From Owenweeksia sp965214115 (GTDB lineage: Bacteria > Bacteroidota > Bacteroidia > Flavobacteriales > Schleiferiaceae): a stretch of DNA of 64,000 bases. The translations under genes and the position numbers were made by a program. The DNA lies in contig CBDCAU010000009.1 in the NCBI GenBank assembly GCA_965214115.1, positions 310,001-374,000 of the forward strand. The letters are read 5' to 3'. Each line of letters begins with the position of its first letter. Position 1 is the stretch's first letter. Below the pieces are notes generated by a model. It did no database searches. It was not told the origin of the DNA and saw only the letters and a program-made list of their open reading frames with translations. Below are positions 1 to 10,400 of the stretch, piece after piece.

Positions 1-1366
1 GCGAAGTCAATACGGTAGAATCAGTTCCCGAGACCGACCCAGAAACATCGGCGGTAACGAAAGTCCCGCCCGTAGCAGGAGCCAAGGTATTGTCACGATC
101 CGGGCCCGTGCCTGTACCCGAGGTTGTCTGTGGCGTATTGCGCACTTCCCAACTATACCCGCCGTTTGAGGTCGTGCCAGGATTGTTGGACGAAAACGTC
201 CAGCAATCTTCCACTCCGTCCCAATGGCCCACGGTGGAATTCTCAAAGTCTTGCGTATAGGGGGCATTGAAAATAGCGCAGGGGGTCAGGATGGAAATGG
301 GCCCCAAGGTATCGCTTACGCCATTTGCCGCGCCGCAATTGGCATAGAGGTAAATATCATACATTGTATTAGAGGCAAGCCCCGTCAAAGTATAAGGGGA
401 GCCGCTGGCAGTGGCTGTGCCGCCAGCACCTGGTGTGCCACCTACTGGTCCAGAAAGCACTTTGAAATTTGTTGCTGTTCCCGCATAATTCCAAGTTAGG
501 TTTACTTGGGTTGCCAAGATGGTGCCCACCATAAAATTAGTGGGCGGCGAACACAGTTTGGTGGTTTTGAAAGTTTGTGCCACTGGAAAGGAAACCGAAT
601 CATTCCCATTGTTGCACAACTCGCCAAAATACAGATCATAAGAAGTATTGGCGGTCAATCCGGTCAAGATTTCAACGGAATCTGCGGCGGGGTAGGTGCC
701 GGTAATCTTGGTGCCGGTGCCGGGGGTAAAGCCGGCCAACCCGTATTCCAAAAAGTACCCCGTGTTGCCCGCGCCGGGGTTCCAGCTCACCTTGGCCGCC
801 GTGGCCGAAATGCTATCGATGGCGAAGTTGCTGAACGCAGGGCAGTTGCCCACCACGTTGGGTTTGATTTCGATGGTGTAGTCGTGGATTTCGCCGTAAG
901 TTTCCGAGCTACAGGCGGTATAAGTAGGATTAGACGTAAACACAACTCGAGCCCTCAGCCTAAAAGTACCGACCGGCGAACCTGCTGGGAACGTAATTGT
1001 ATCCATCAAAGCGGTGGTGCCAAAGGTGTTGGGGGAAACGTACACCTCCTCGCCCGGATCGTCAAAATCTTGATCATTATTATAATCAATGAACAGCTTC
1101 AGCGATTCGCCGCTCACGTAAGAGGAACTTACTTCTAAATATTGGGGGAAGGTTTGGGTCACCACGATGGTCTTATTGGTGAAGTCGTTGTAGGCATTAA
1201 CTCCGGTACATCCAGTAGCCAAATCCGTAAAAGAGCCCAAGGTAAAATCATTGAGGTCATCAGCAAAAGCTGCACAGCCAGAAGTGTACAAATTAGTGGT
1301 GCAATATTGACCATTGGATGGCATCCAAAAAGCGAGGACGGCCACAAGAAGTAGTACTTTTTTCAT
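1..1366 (-). CDS. Giant secreted GEVN/Fn3 modular protein, 3' end off the window
   Basis: The reading frame is open from an ATG at 1366 down to the left edge, giving 455 visible residues; the C-terminus is missing. Residues 1-20 form a signal peptide ending in SNGQ. Residues about 75-167 match a GEVN domain: an acidic D-rich stretch (YNNDQDFDDPGEE) and the closing GEIHDYTIEI. Two Fn3-like modules follow (about 175-270 and 275-365), then the start of a MAM-like module. The Fn3 modules closely resemble those at the N-terminus of the protein at 7450-13215. By analogy with its two upstream neighbours it should end in a T9SS sorting domain. Probably a cell-surface or secreted adhesin-like protein; no catalytic motif is visible. 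It is the third of three tandem paralogues. Confidence 0.85.
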   Translation of the reverse strand, partial: MKKVLLLVAVLAFWMPSNGQYCTTNLYTSGCAAFADDLNDFTLGSFTDLATGCTGVNAYNDFTNKTIVVTQTFPQYLEVSSSYVSGESLKLFIDYNNDQDFDDPGEEVYVSPNTFGTTALMDTITFPAGSPVGTFRLRARVVFTSNPTYTACSSETYGEIHDYTIEIKPNVVGNCPAFSNFAIDSISATAAKVSWNPGAGNTGYFLEYGLAGFTPGTGTKITGTYPAADSVEILTGLTANTSYDLYFGELCNNGNDSVSFPVAQTFKTTKLCSPPTNFMVGTILATQVNLTWNYAGTATNFKVLSGPVGGTPGAGGTATASGSPYTLTGLASNTMYDIYLYANCGAANGVSDTLGPISILTPCAIFNAPYTQDFENSTVGHWDGVEDCWTFSSNNPGTTSNGGYSWEVRNTPQTTSGTGTGPDRDNTLAPATGGTFVTADVSGSVSGTDSTVLTS

Positions 1367-1408
1367 AATGATAAAAATGGTGTTAGAAATTTTTTGGGAA
1401 ACAGATTG

Positions 1409-1416
1409 CAAATATG
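1409..1416 (-). promoter_or_regulatory. Possible -7 element of the gene starting at 1366
   Basis: On the minus strand this reads CATATTTG, one mismatch from the Bacteroidota -7 consensus TAnnTTTG, about 43 bases before the ATG at 1366. No clear -33 TTTG is present at the right spacing, so the call is weak. Confidence 0.3.
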
Positions 1417-1476
1417 CCGAAAAATTTCATTGGAAATACCTCCGCCGCTAAGTGTTGGGCAAAAAACTCCAAAAAA

Positions 1477-1507
1477 AAAACCCCAGTCATTTTTGACCGG
1501 GGTTTTG
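1477..1507 (-). terminator. Rho-independent terminator after the 1533-7280 gene
   Basis: An 11-bp stem (AAACCCCGGTC pairing with GACTGGGGTTT, with one G-U pair) is followed on the minus strand by a run of about ten T. It lies about 25 bases past the stop codon at 1533. The same terminator design is found after the next paralogue at 7394-7425. Confidence 0.85.
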
Positions 1508-1532
1508 AATGATTCATTTAATTGAAAACACC

Positions 1533-4500
1533 TTACCGCACGTTCACGCGGCGCACCGCCTTCATATCGCCGGAAGTGACTTCAATCATATAAACGCCTT
1601 TGGCAAAACGCGACAAGTCCAGCGTACGCCCGACCGTGCCGTTCGCTTGCAAATCGGCCTCTTTTTCCAATAGCAGTCGGCCGCGCGCGTCGGTTACCTT
1701 CAAGGTGGCATAAGCTGTTCCTTGTGGCTCGAACTCCACCGTCACCAGCCCGTCCGTTGGGTTGGGGAAGATGCTCAGGCTGCGCGCCAAGGCGTTCTCC
1801 GCCAAGCTGATGCCGGCCAAGCTGACGCAAGTACTGTCGGTGCCGCAATTGTTGGTCACCGTCAGGCAGACCGTGTAATTGCCGCCCGTGGCGTACACAG
1901 TGGTCGGGTTCTGGGCGGTGGAGGTATTCCCGTCGCCGAAATCCCAAGTGTAGGAATTTCCATTACCTGTGCTGGCGTTGGCATCGAACGAAACGCTCAA
2001 GCCGTTCACCGTGGGCGTGAAGGCCGCCGTGGGCGCGCCGATCGTGTCGGTGTCGAACACCACGGTGTCCGCCGCGCTGGTGTCGCTGCCGCAGATGTTC
2101 GCCACCGCCGCGCCGTAGGCCGTGTTGGCCAAGGTGCCGGTGATGACCAAGCTGCTGTCATTGAAAACGTTTACCGCCGTCAGGTTAGTGGAATCGCCGT
2201 ACACCACCACCGAGGTGTCGCCGCCGTTGCTCCAACTTAAAATCACCGTGTCGCAGGAAACTACGTTGGCGGTCAGGTTGGTGGGCGCGGGGCAAAAAGT
2301 GCTGCCAGATTCTTTGATGGAAACATCATCAATGGCGATGTCGCCCGTGAAGCTGCTGCCACGGTAGGCGCGGAAGACGATGTTCACGTCGGTGAAGCTC
2401 AGCCCGGCCAAGCTGACCTTCCTCGAAAGGAAGGCATCGGAACCCGCCATTTGCTGCTGCCCGACGATGGAATCGATCAACGTCAGGTTGCTGCTGGCGT
2501 CCTGGGCATACACTTCCAGCTTGTTGATGGTAGCTCCGTACATATGGTAGTAATATTCCAGCTCGGGGTTGTTGAGCGTGGAAATATCGATGGACGGCGA
2601 TGCCAAATCCGAGAAGGCGTTCAGCGCGCCGCCGGAGGTCTCCAGGTACATATAGGTGCCGCCCACCGTGCTGGGGAAGGTGGCATCGAAGAAGGGCCCG
2701 GTGTTTAGGGAGTTCTCGTTGGCGCCCGTGGCGTCCTCAGCCTCCCAGCGCGGGGTGCTGATGCCGGAAGTCCAACAGTTTTCGTAGGTGGCCGCGTTGC
2801 CGGGGCTGTTCACCTCAAAATCCGTGAAGTAAGGCGCCGCAAAGGTGGGCGGGCAAAGCGTGGCAAAGCAATATTTCACCGTCCACACGCTGGTATCTAA
2901 GGCGGAGCAGATTTCCCGCACAAACACGCAGTAATTGGAAGCGGGCGCCAAACCGCTCAACGTGAAGCTGTTTCCAGTTACCATCGCCATAGTGCCCAGC
3001 GCAGGGTCGTTCAGGCTCACGCCGTAGCTGATCTGGAAGTTGTTGCCCGTGCTGTTGGGATTGTTGGCCCAAGTAACCACTGCCGAAGTGGAAGTGACGT
3101 TGCTCGCCAATACGCTGTCCGGCTTGAAGCACGTCGGCAACGTCTCGTAATTGAACTCATCCATATAAATGGTCTGGAAATTAGCCGTATTGCCGTGCAA
3201 AATCCCCACGTATTCGTCCGTGCCATTGTAGCCATTGGCAGCGGTCAGTTCCACCGTTACTTCAGTATAAGTATTCGTGGCCGCATAGGTAATCGTGTCC
3301 AAAGGCTTGAAAGTGGACGGAGCAGACTTGTCGGACAAAGTGCCCACCACCAGTTGGTTGGCCGTATTGGTGGACGAGGTGAAAAACCGCACCCGTTTGT
3401 CGCCTTGGTCCATATCCGAGAACCTCGGACTGATGCCCATCAGCGTATCCGCGTTGTAATTGTAGATGCGCACGTGGTTGGGCGGGGTAAAGGGCGTAGC
3501 AAAAGCATACACTTCAAAGGCGGGGAGCGTGGCGGACGTCCCGCCGATAATTACCTCCTCCCAACAATCGGGCGCTTCGCCAGTAGGTTGGCCTACATCA
3601 AAATTATTGTAGTAAGGCGCGGTAAAAGCGCTGCATTCCGTGCAGAAGGTAAACGGGCCGGCAAACACGCTGCTGTCGCCCGCCTGGCATATCGTGCGCA
3701 CCAAAAACTCGTAGCAAGTATTCCCGCTAAGGGTATCCACTACCAAGCTATCGGCGTTTACCACGCTGCGCACCCCGCCCGTGGTGGTGGTGCCTTGGTA
3801 AAAACCGGCCGGGCCAAACCATATTTCACTGCTAAGGCCCGCGCCCGTGTTCCAAGACAAAGTGGCCGTGGAATCCAAAACATTCTCGGCGGAAAGGCCG
3901 GTAGGCGTGGGGCAGGTAACCGCCGTAAGGGAAACATCATCGAAGGTGTAGCCATCCGAAAAGGTCAGGCTGCCAGCCGAAAAACGACCTTCTTGACTAA
4001 AGCGGATCTGCGTCTGCGCGCCGATGCTCTGCCCCGCTCCCGTGATGGCGCCCACGATGTCCAAATTGGAAACTGTATAATATTGACCGCTGCTGGGCGC
4101 ATTGGCGCGCAGGTCGTATATCTCGACCCAAGTATCGCTCGGCGCGCCGCGCACCCATACCTTGTCGTTGGAGCCCAAGTCTTGCCCGTGGCTCAGGTAG
4201 CTGAAGCCCAGTTCGATGCCTGCCGAAGTCGTGTAGTTCGTCAGGTTCACCGTCATTATAAGATAGTTGGAAGACAAAACCGAGGCTGATGGCGAATGAT
4301 CCAGCGTAACTGCTTGGCTGCCTGTTTGGGCAAACAACGTACTTGAAAAATCCGCCGCTTGCAAGCGCATCCGTCCTTCGGGGCCACTGCCTTCGAAAGA
4401 CCAGTTGTGACCAGTATTACACAGATTGCCTTGCCCCTGAAAGGTGGGTCCGTTGGTGTAGCTTTCAAAACCATCGAACAAGGGCAAGACCGCTGCTGAC

Positions 4501-7280
4501 GGTGCCGCACATTTGGTGGCAAAGGTTACGGGGCCTACGAAAAAACTCAAGCTGCCATCCGCACAAGAATCCTGTATATAGAATTGATACTCGGTATCTG
4601 AAAGCAAATTTCCGATGCCCGCAAATGTATCGGTAACAGTAAAGCTGCCCAAGCCCGAACCAACGGTGTAGCCAGTAAGCCCATAATCAACAACCCATTT
4701 TACACCGGAACCCGAACGGTCGAAAGTGAAAAATACGCTATCGCCATCCAAATAGGTAATATTGATATTGGCCGCCGAAAGCGCTTGACAGGCGGGTGCC
4801 TCGTCCAGTCGTAAATCGTCAATGGCCCAATCGCCACCAAAAGAAGTACCACGGGTGGCCGTGAAACGGATTTGAGTAATGGTGGAAACCAAATTGGAGA
4901 GCGTGTCCCCAAATTCGATGAATGGATCCGAGATACCAGCTTGATAAGGAGGAACATCCAGCGTCATAAGGTTTTTCCACACGCCGTTGTCCAAGTATTC
5001 CACTTCCAACTGATCCAAGTCCGATCCTGCCGCGTGCACAAAGAAGGAAAAATAGGGATTAGTGAGGGAAGAAACATCAATAAGGGGCGTGGAGAACCTC
5101 GCTAAACTTCCAGTAGAACCCGAAGATGCTTCGGTATAGAGATAATTGCCGCTGCCCGAATTATCGGTGGTGGGCCCAGTACCAGAGGAACCGGTACCGT
5201 TAAAATCTACTAACCACATATAAGTTCCACTTCCCGTTCCGGGAGTCCGATCAAAGCACGGATCAATGGAGTCATTGTTTAACTGGGAAGTAGAACCTGT
5301 GCCTGGCCTCCAATCGTCAAAGTTTTCCACAAAAGGAGCCGAGAAAGGAGCACAGGCCGTACGAAACTGGAACGGCCCACCCCAAGCCGATGTGCCGTTG
5401 GCGCCGCAATCGCGGCGCACATAAAGATCGTAGCAAGTATTAGGCGTTAGGAGTGCATTGGGGCTACCTGCCGTAAAGGTAGAGCCCACTGTTTGGGTAG
5501 TACCCGTGCCTTGAGTAAAACCGCAAGGGCCAAACTCCACCATAAAGTTATTGCTGAAGGTATCCACCGTAAAAACGGCACTATCGGCAAATGGAGTAAT
5601 GGAGTTGAGGCTGAAAATTTCGGGCAGGCAGAACGTGCCGCAAGCCCTTACCTGCAAAAGATCCAAAGCAATGTCGCCGCTGAAGCTGGTAGTGCGGTCT
5701 GCCTCAAACTCCAACCAAATGGGCTGGCCGATATATTGATCCAAGCGCACCCCAATTTGCTGCCAAGGGTCGGCACTGGAAGTCTGCAACTCCCCTTGGT
5801 TGTAATTGAAAATGGTATCGTTGAAACCTGCGGTGGCCGAAGTGGTAGAAACGCGGATGACCAAATAACCGATGTGCTGTCCATAAGCGTGCATCCAAAA
5901 CGAAAGCTCGGCACTGTCCACCGCATTGGTCAAATCAATCCGAGGCGAAATCAAAGAAGCCGGACCGGAGCCGCTGGCCTCAAAATAAATATAGTTGCTG
6001 CCGCTGTGGGCGCCGCTCGGCCCCGTGTTGGATGAACCTGTGGTTCCAGAGTTGTATTGCCAATCGCCCGAAGAGTTGCTGATGTCGCCCGTCCAGCCGC
6101 CTTGCACGTCAAATTCTTCTGAAATTAAGACCGAGGGGCTTCCTGAGGTACAGTTTACGCCGCTCGGGCCCGTGATCAAAGTAGAAAACGAGACTGGCCC
6201 AGCGGTATCGCTATACACGCCGCCACCACAATCCGCAAATAGATAAATATCATAAACGGTAGTGGAAGTCAGGTTGGCAAGGTTTGCTGGCAAAGAGGCC
6301 GGTAGCACGGTGATACCCGAAGTGGTGGGGTTGAAGCCCGTGGTACCGTAAATAATGCCGTAGGACTGACCGGTGATCGAAGTCCAACTGATATCGGCGG
6401 AACTGGAAGTTACATTATTCGCCGCCAAGCCAGTAGGTGCACCCAACATAAGTTGGGCGTTCAGGGTATCATTAAAATTGGCCGTATCGGCAGTACCATT
6501 CGGCAATGCCGTCCAAGCCTTCAAATTATAGGTTACCCCTGCCATAAAATTGAAGTTGCCCAAGTTCACCAAAGTGTCAGCCGAACCGGCACCGCCGATG
6601 GTGTCAAGCGTTCCCACCACGTTTACAGAGGGTTGAGAAACACCATTTATCTCCCAAAATACCTGAACAGAGTCAATGGCATTGGTGCCAAAGTTTTGCA
6701 CTAACACCTCTACTGGGTAGCTGCCGGGACATACCGCTGGCACTGTATTGGTCGAGGCCACCCCCGCATCATCGTCCGAAGTAGAAGCCCGGAAAATCTC
6801 AATCTCGCGGAAATTAGGATTGGAAGTTTGTCCTGGGCCTGTCATTGTAAAGAGAGTAAAACGAAAACGGCTGGTCGTTACCCTCTGAAAGCCGATGGTA
6901 TTGGAACAGGCCGGCGGCAAGTTGCTGAACGTTCCGGTAGTAACCCATTGCGTACCGTCCCAACTTTGCATTGTAGCGCCTGTTAGTTGGCGAGCTGCGT
7001 TAGAAGAAGCGTGATGAATAGTAATCTCATCGAAGGACTGGGGGGTAGACCAGTTCCATTCAATAAAATCGGTACCCGCTACTGTACTGGGCGGGTTGGA
7101 AGTGCTTATCCAAACATCTTGCGTGCCACAGTTGCCAAAATCCAAATCATTGAAATCCGCACAAGTACCAGTGTTGCAGGAACTTGCAGTAGCCGTGGCC
7201 AATGGCGCAATGTTGGGTTGCTGACCAAAGGCCGTCGCCCAGCAAAAAACCATCTCAAAAAAGAGTATCATTTTTTTCAT
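1533..7280 (-). CDS. Giant secreted modular protein with discoidin-like, Fn3, MAM-like and PKD modules and T9SS sorting domain
   Basis: 1915 residues. Residues 1-19 are a signal peptide (MKKMILFFEMVFCWATAFGQ). Residues about 20-165 look like an F5/8 type C (discoidin) module and about 170-275 a CARDB-like module. A long alternation of Fn3-like modules and MAM-like modules follows. A PKD domain (YTWDFGDGN) lies near residue 1765. The last ~75 residues are a type A T9SS sorting domain (LSIFPNPTDG, ending RRVNVR). It is probably exported through T9SS and anchored or released at the surface, with a role in adhesion or matrix; no active site is seen. A central block near residues 930-1110 is almost the same as in the upstream paralogue, which suggests duplication or gene conversion. 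Confidence 0.9.
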   Translation of the reverse strand: MKKMILFFEMVFCWATAFGQQPNIAPLATATASSCNTGTCADFNDLDFGNCGTQDVWISTSNPPSTVAGTDFIEWNWSTPQSFDEITIHHASSNAARQLTGATMQSWDGTQWVTTGTFSNLPPACSNTIGFQRVTTSRFRFTLFTMTGPGQTSNPNFREIEIFRASTSDDDAGVASTNTVPAVCPGSYPVEVLVQNFGTNAIDSVQVFWEINGVSQPSVNVVGTLDTIGGAGSADTLVNLGNFNFMAGVTYNLKAWTALPNGTADTANFNDTLNAQLMLGAPTGLAANNVTSSSADISWTSITGQSYGIIYGTTGFNPTTSGITVLPASLPANLANLTSTTVYDIYLFADCGGGVYSDTAGPVSFSTLITGPSGVNCTSGSPSVLISEEFDVQGGWTGDISNSSGDWQYNSGTTGSSNTGPSGAHSGSNYIYFEASGSGPASLISPRIDLTNAVDSAELSFWMHAYGQHIGYLVIRVSTTSATAGFNDTIFNYNQGELQTSSADPWQQIGVRLDQYIGQPIWLEFEADRTTSFSGDIALDLLQVRACGTFCLPEIFSLNSITPFADSAVFTVDTFSNNFMVEFGPCGFTQGTGTTQTVGSTFTAGSPNALLTPNTCYDLYVRRDCGANGTSAWGGPFQFRTACAPFSAPFVENFDDWRPGTGSTSQLNNDSIDPCFDRTPGTGSGTYMWLVDFNGTGSSGTGPTTDNSGSGNYLYTEASSGSTGSLARFSTPLIDVSSLTNPYFSFFVHAAGSDLDQLEVEYLDNGVWKNLMTLDVPPYQAGISDPFIEFGDTLSNLVSTITQIRFTATRGTSFGGDWAIDDLRLDEAPACQALSAANINITYLDGDSVFFTFDRSGSGVKWVVDYGLTGYTVGSGLGSFTVTDTFAGIGNLLSDTEYQFYIQDSCADGSLSFFVGPVTFATKCAAPSAAVLPLFDGFESYTNGPTFQGQGNLCNTGHNWSFEGSGPEGRMRLQAADFSSTLFAQTGSQAVTLDHSPSASVLSSNYLIMTVNLTNYTTSAGIELGFSYLSHGQDLGSNDKVWVRGAPSDTWVEIYDLRANAPSSGQYYTVSNLDIVGAITGAGQSIGAQTQIRFSQEGRFSAGSLTFSDGYTFDDVSLTAVTCPTPTGLSAENVLDSTATLSWNTGAGLSSEIWFGPAGFYQGTTTTGGVRSVVNADSLVVDTLSGNTCYEFLVRTICQAGDSSVFAGPFTFCTECSAFTAPYYNNFDVGQPTGEAPDCWEEVIIGGTSATLPAFEVYAFATPFTPPNHVRIYNYNADTLMGISPRFSDMDQGDKRVRFFTSSTNTANQLVVGTLSDKSAPSTFKPLDTITYAATNTYTEVTVELTAANGYNGTDEYVGILHGNTANFQTIYMDEFNYETLPTCFKPDSVLASNVTSTSAVVTWANNPNSTGNNFQISYGVSLNDPALGTMAMVTGNSFTLSGLAPASNYCVFVREICSALDTSVWTVKYCFATLCPPTFAAPYFTDFEVNSPGNAATYENCWTSGISTPRWEAEDATGANENSLNTGPFFDATFPSTVGGTYMYLETSGGALNAFSDLASPSIDISTLNNPELEYYYHMYGATINKLEVYAQDASSNLTLIDSIVGQQQMAGSDAFLSRKVSLAGLSFTDVNIVFRAYRGSSFTGDIAIDDVSIKESGSTFCPAPTNLTANVVSCDTVILSWSNGGDTSVVVYGDSTNLTAVNVFNDSSLVITGTLANTAYGAAVANICGSDTSAADTVVFDTDTIGAPTAAFTPTVNGLSVSFDANASTGNGNSYTWDFGDGNTSTAQNPTTVYATGGNYTVCLTVTNNCGTDSTCVSLAGISLAENALARSLSIFPNPTDGLVTVEFEPQGTAYATLKVTDARGRLLLEKEADLQANGTVGRTLDLSRFAKGVYMIEVTSGDMKAVRRVNVR

Positions 7281-7393
7281 AATTGTAAACTTATTGTGTG
7301 AAATTTTAGGGAAATAAAAACAGGCCGCGAAGATGGCAAAAAAAACCGTTCAAAAAACACAACCCCCTCCAATAGAAAAATATAGGCACACAA

Positions 7394-7425
7394 AAAAACC
7401 CCAGCCAAAAATGACTGGGGTTTTA
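7394..7425 (-). terminator. Rho-independent terminator after the 7450-13215 gene
   Basis: A stem AAACCCCAGTCA/TGGCTGGGGTTT is followed on the minus strand by seven T. It lies about 25 bases past the stop at 7450, with the same architecture as the terminator at 1477-1507, so the paralogues are probably separate transcription units. Confidence 0.85.
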
Positions 7426-7449
7426 AATGATTCATTTAGCTTGAGCACC

Positions 7450-10400
7450 TTACCGTACGTTCACGCGGCGCACGGCTTTCATTTCGCCAGAAGTGATTTC
7501 AATCATATAAATACCCTTGGCGAAACGCGATAAGTCCAGCTTATGATTGACCGTGCCGCTGGCATCTTGGACGGCCACTTTTTCCAACAGCACGCGGCCG
7601 CGCGCGTCCGTTACTTTCAGCGTGGCATCCCCCTTTCCGTGCGGCTCAAATTCCACCGTAACCAGCCCGTCCGTCGGGTTAGGGAAGATGGATAAGCTGC
7701 GCGCCAAGGCGTTCTCCGCCAAGCTCACGTTCGCCAAGGTCTGGCAGACGCTATCGGTGCCGCAGGCGTTGGTCACCGTTAGGCAAATCGTGAAGCTGCC
7801 GCCCGTGGCGTACACGTTGGTCGGGTTTTGGGCGGTGGAAGTATTCCCGTCGCCAAAATCCCAACTGTAGGAATTCCCGCTGCCCGTGGTAGCACTGGCA
7901 TCAAAGCTTACGCTCAAGCCGTTCCCCGTGGGCGTGAAAGCCGCCGTGGGCGCACCAGTATTTCCCGTGTTGAAAGAAACTGTATCCGGCAAGCTGGTAT
8001 CGCCATTGCAAATATTCCTTACTCCTGCGATATATAGCGTATTGGCGATGGTGCCCGCAATGGTAAAGCTACTGTCGCCAAATACCGTTGCGGTAGTGAT
8101 GGAGCCACCTGCCGTGCCGTAGTTCACCACGGAAGTATCTTGGCTATTGTTCCAAGTGATTTCCACGCTGTCGCAAGCTATTACGTTGGCGGCAACATTG
8201 ATGGGGGCAGGGCAAGCGCCGGCGCCCAACGAATCGAACACCCGAATATCATCTACTAAAATGTCACTGTAAAAGGCGCTTGGGTTACCCGTAAATTTAT
8301 CCACGTGAAAACGGAACTGCACGGGTCCGGTAAGGGTGAACGCGCTCAAGTCGATGCTGAGCGTCCGCCAAGCCGCGCTGCTGGTATTGTCTGAAATAAC
8401 ATCATTGTTCCACGCCGACCCGTCATAGACATCCACATAGAGCGTTTGGCTGTTCGGGTTGGTGGTCTGCGTGTTGTTCTGAAATTTCTTGAATTCCAAA
8501 TAAGGGGAAGCCGTGGCAGACATATCGAACTGGGGCGATTCCAAGGTTACCATAGAATCGTTGGGGGTGCTGCCATCCACGCCCACCGAGCCTCCCAAGG
8601 AACCGGGGGCGTTGTTTATGCCCTGCGCGCCATAGCCGGGCCAAGTACCTGCATACTTCCAAAAGGCGTTGGCCGATGTGCTACTGGATTGATTGTAAGT
8701 ACTGTAGCAATTTGGAATCGCATTGGGCGTGGCAAACTGCTCCAAGTATGGCGGCTGAATGGCCCCGCAAAGGGTGTTGAAACAGAATGGTCCAGCCCAG
8801 AAACTGATGTCCCCGCCACCACAATTTTCCCTCACGTAGAAGCAATATTGCGAAGAAGCGGTCAATCCGGTAATGGTAGTAGAGGTTCCTGTGACCGTTG
8901 CCATAGTTCCAAGCCCAGGGTTGTTCAAGTTCAACCCGTAACTTATCTCAAAACTGTTGCCCGTACTCTGCGAATTGGCCGACCAATTCAAGGTGGCAGA
9001 ATTCGCCCCGAGATTGGAAGCGGACAGATTAATGGGCTGGAAACAAGTGACCGGCTTAGAGATCCGAACATCATCCACGGCCATATCACCCGTAAAGCTC
9101 GTCCCCCTGATTCCCACAAAACGGAACTGCACCACACCTGAATAGGCAGACAGGGAAACCGCTGTATCCCGCCAAGGATCAGTTTGTGCGGTTTGCTGCT
9201 GGCCTACCAATGAGACGAGCGTAGTCCAAGAGGTGCCATCGTTGATCTGCAACCTCAGCGTACCCATCGTAGCACCGAACATATGGTAGGCGAACGTGAA
9301 GTCGGGATTGGCCTGACCCGAAAGGTCAAACAGCGGGCTGGTCAGCAAGGTGCTGTCTCCCAAACTTCCCGACGAAGCTTCGGTATAGAGATAAGTGCCG
9401 TTTCCGGAGGTGGCATCCCCCAATGGGCCAGTGCTGAAGGAAGAAGTGCCGCCCGTGTTGGTCCTCCAGCCGTAGCCGCCGGTGGTGGTGTTGCTGGTTT
9501 CCCAGCAATTGCCCAAATCCCCAACTTGATTAGTGAGCAGATTGTCAAAATTTTCAAAATAGGGAACCGAGAATATGGCGCAAGGGGTGCAAAACTGCAC
9601 CGGCCCCGCCCACACCGAAGTATCATTTGGACCGCAGATATAGCGCACCAAAAATTCATAGCAGCTATTGGCAGAAAGCGTGTCCACGACAACGCTGTTG
9701 CCTGAAACCACACCCTTGACACCGCCAACGGTGGTAGTGCCTTGGAAAAAACCTACGGGGCCAAACCAGTACTGCGTGCCCGACGAGCCGCTCGGCGGTG
9801 CGTTCCAAGTCAAGGTGGCGGAAGTGTCCACCACGTTGTTGGCCACCAACCCGGTGGGCGTAGGGCAGGTAACGGCATCCAGCGAAACATCGTCAAAAGT
9901 GTAGCCATCCGAAAAAGAAAGGCTGTTGGCCGAGAAGCGACCCTCTTGGCTAAAGCGAATTTGCGTTTGTGCGCCGATGCTTTGGCCCGCGCTGGTGATA
10001 GGGCCTACGATATCCAGATTGGACACCGTGTTGTACGTCGCGCTGGTGGGCGCATTGGCGCGCAGGTCGTAAATCTGCACCCAAGGATCGCCCGGTGCGC
10101 CGCGCACCCAAACATTATCGTTCACGTTGGCATCTTGGCCGTGGCTGTTGTAGCTAAAGCCCAGCTCGATGCCCGCCGAAGTGGTGTAATTCGTCAGGTT
10201 CACCGTCATTATAAGATAGTTGGTCTCATAGCCGGAGGCAGAGGGGCTATGGTCGATGGTAACCGCTTGGCTACCCGTTTGGGCAAACGGCGTGGTGCCC
10301 GAGGCCGCTTGCAAGCGCATCCGCGAATTAGCACTGGCGCCCTCGAACGACCAGTTGTGGCCAGAGCTGCACAAGTTGCCGTTTCCTTGGAAAGTGGGCC

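Noticed and set aside
3195..4289. Long plus-strand frames opposite the giant genes (also 8446-9141 and 9742-10833)
   Set aside because: They lie antisense to repeated Fn3/MAM modules, recur at matching places in the paralogues, and have Arg/Gly/Ala-biased shadow composition.
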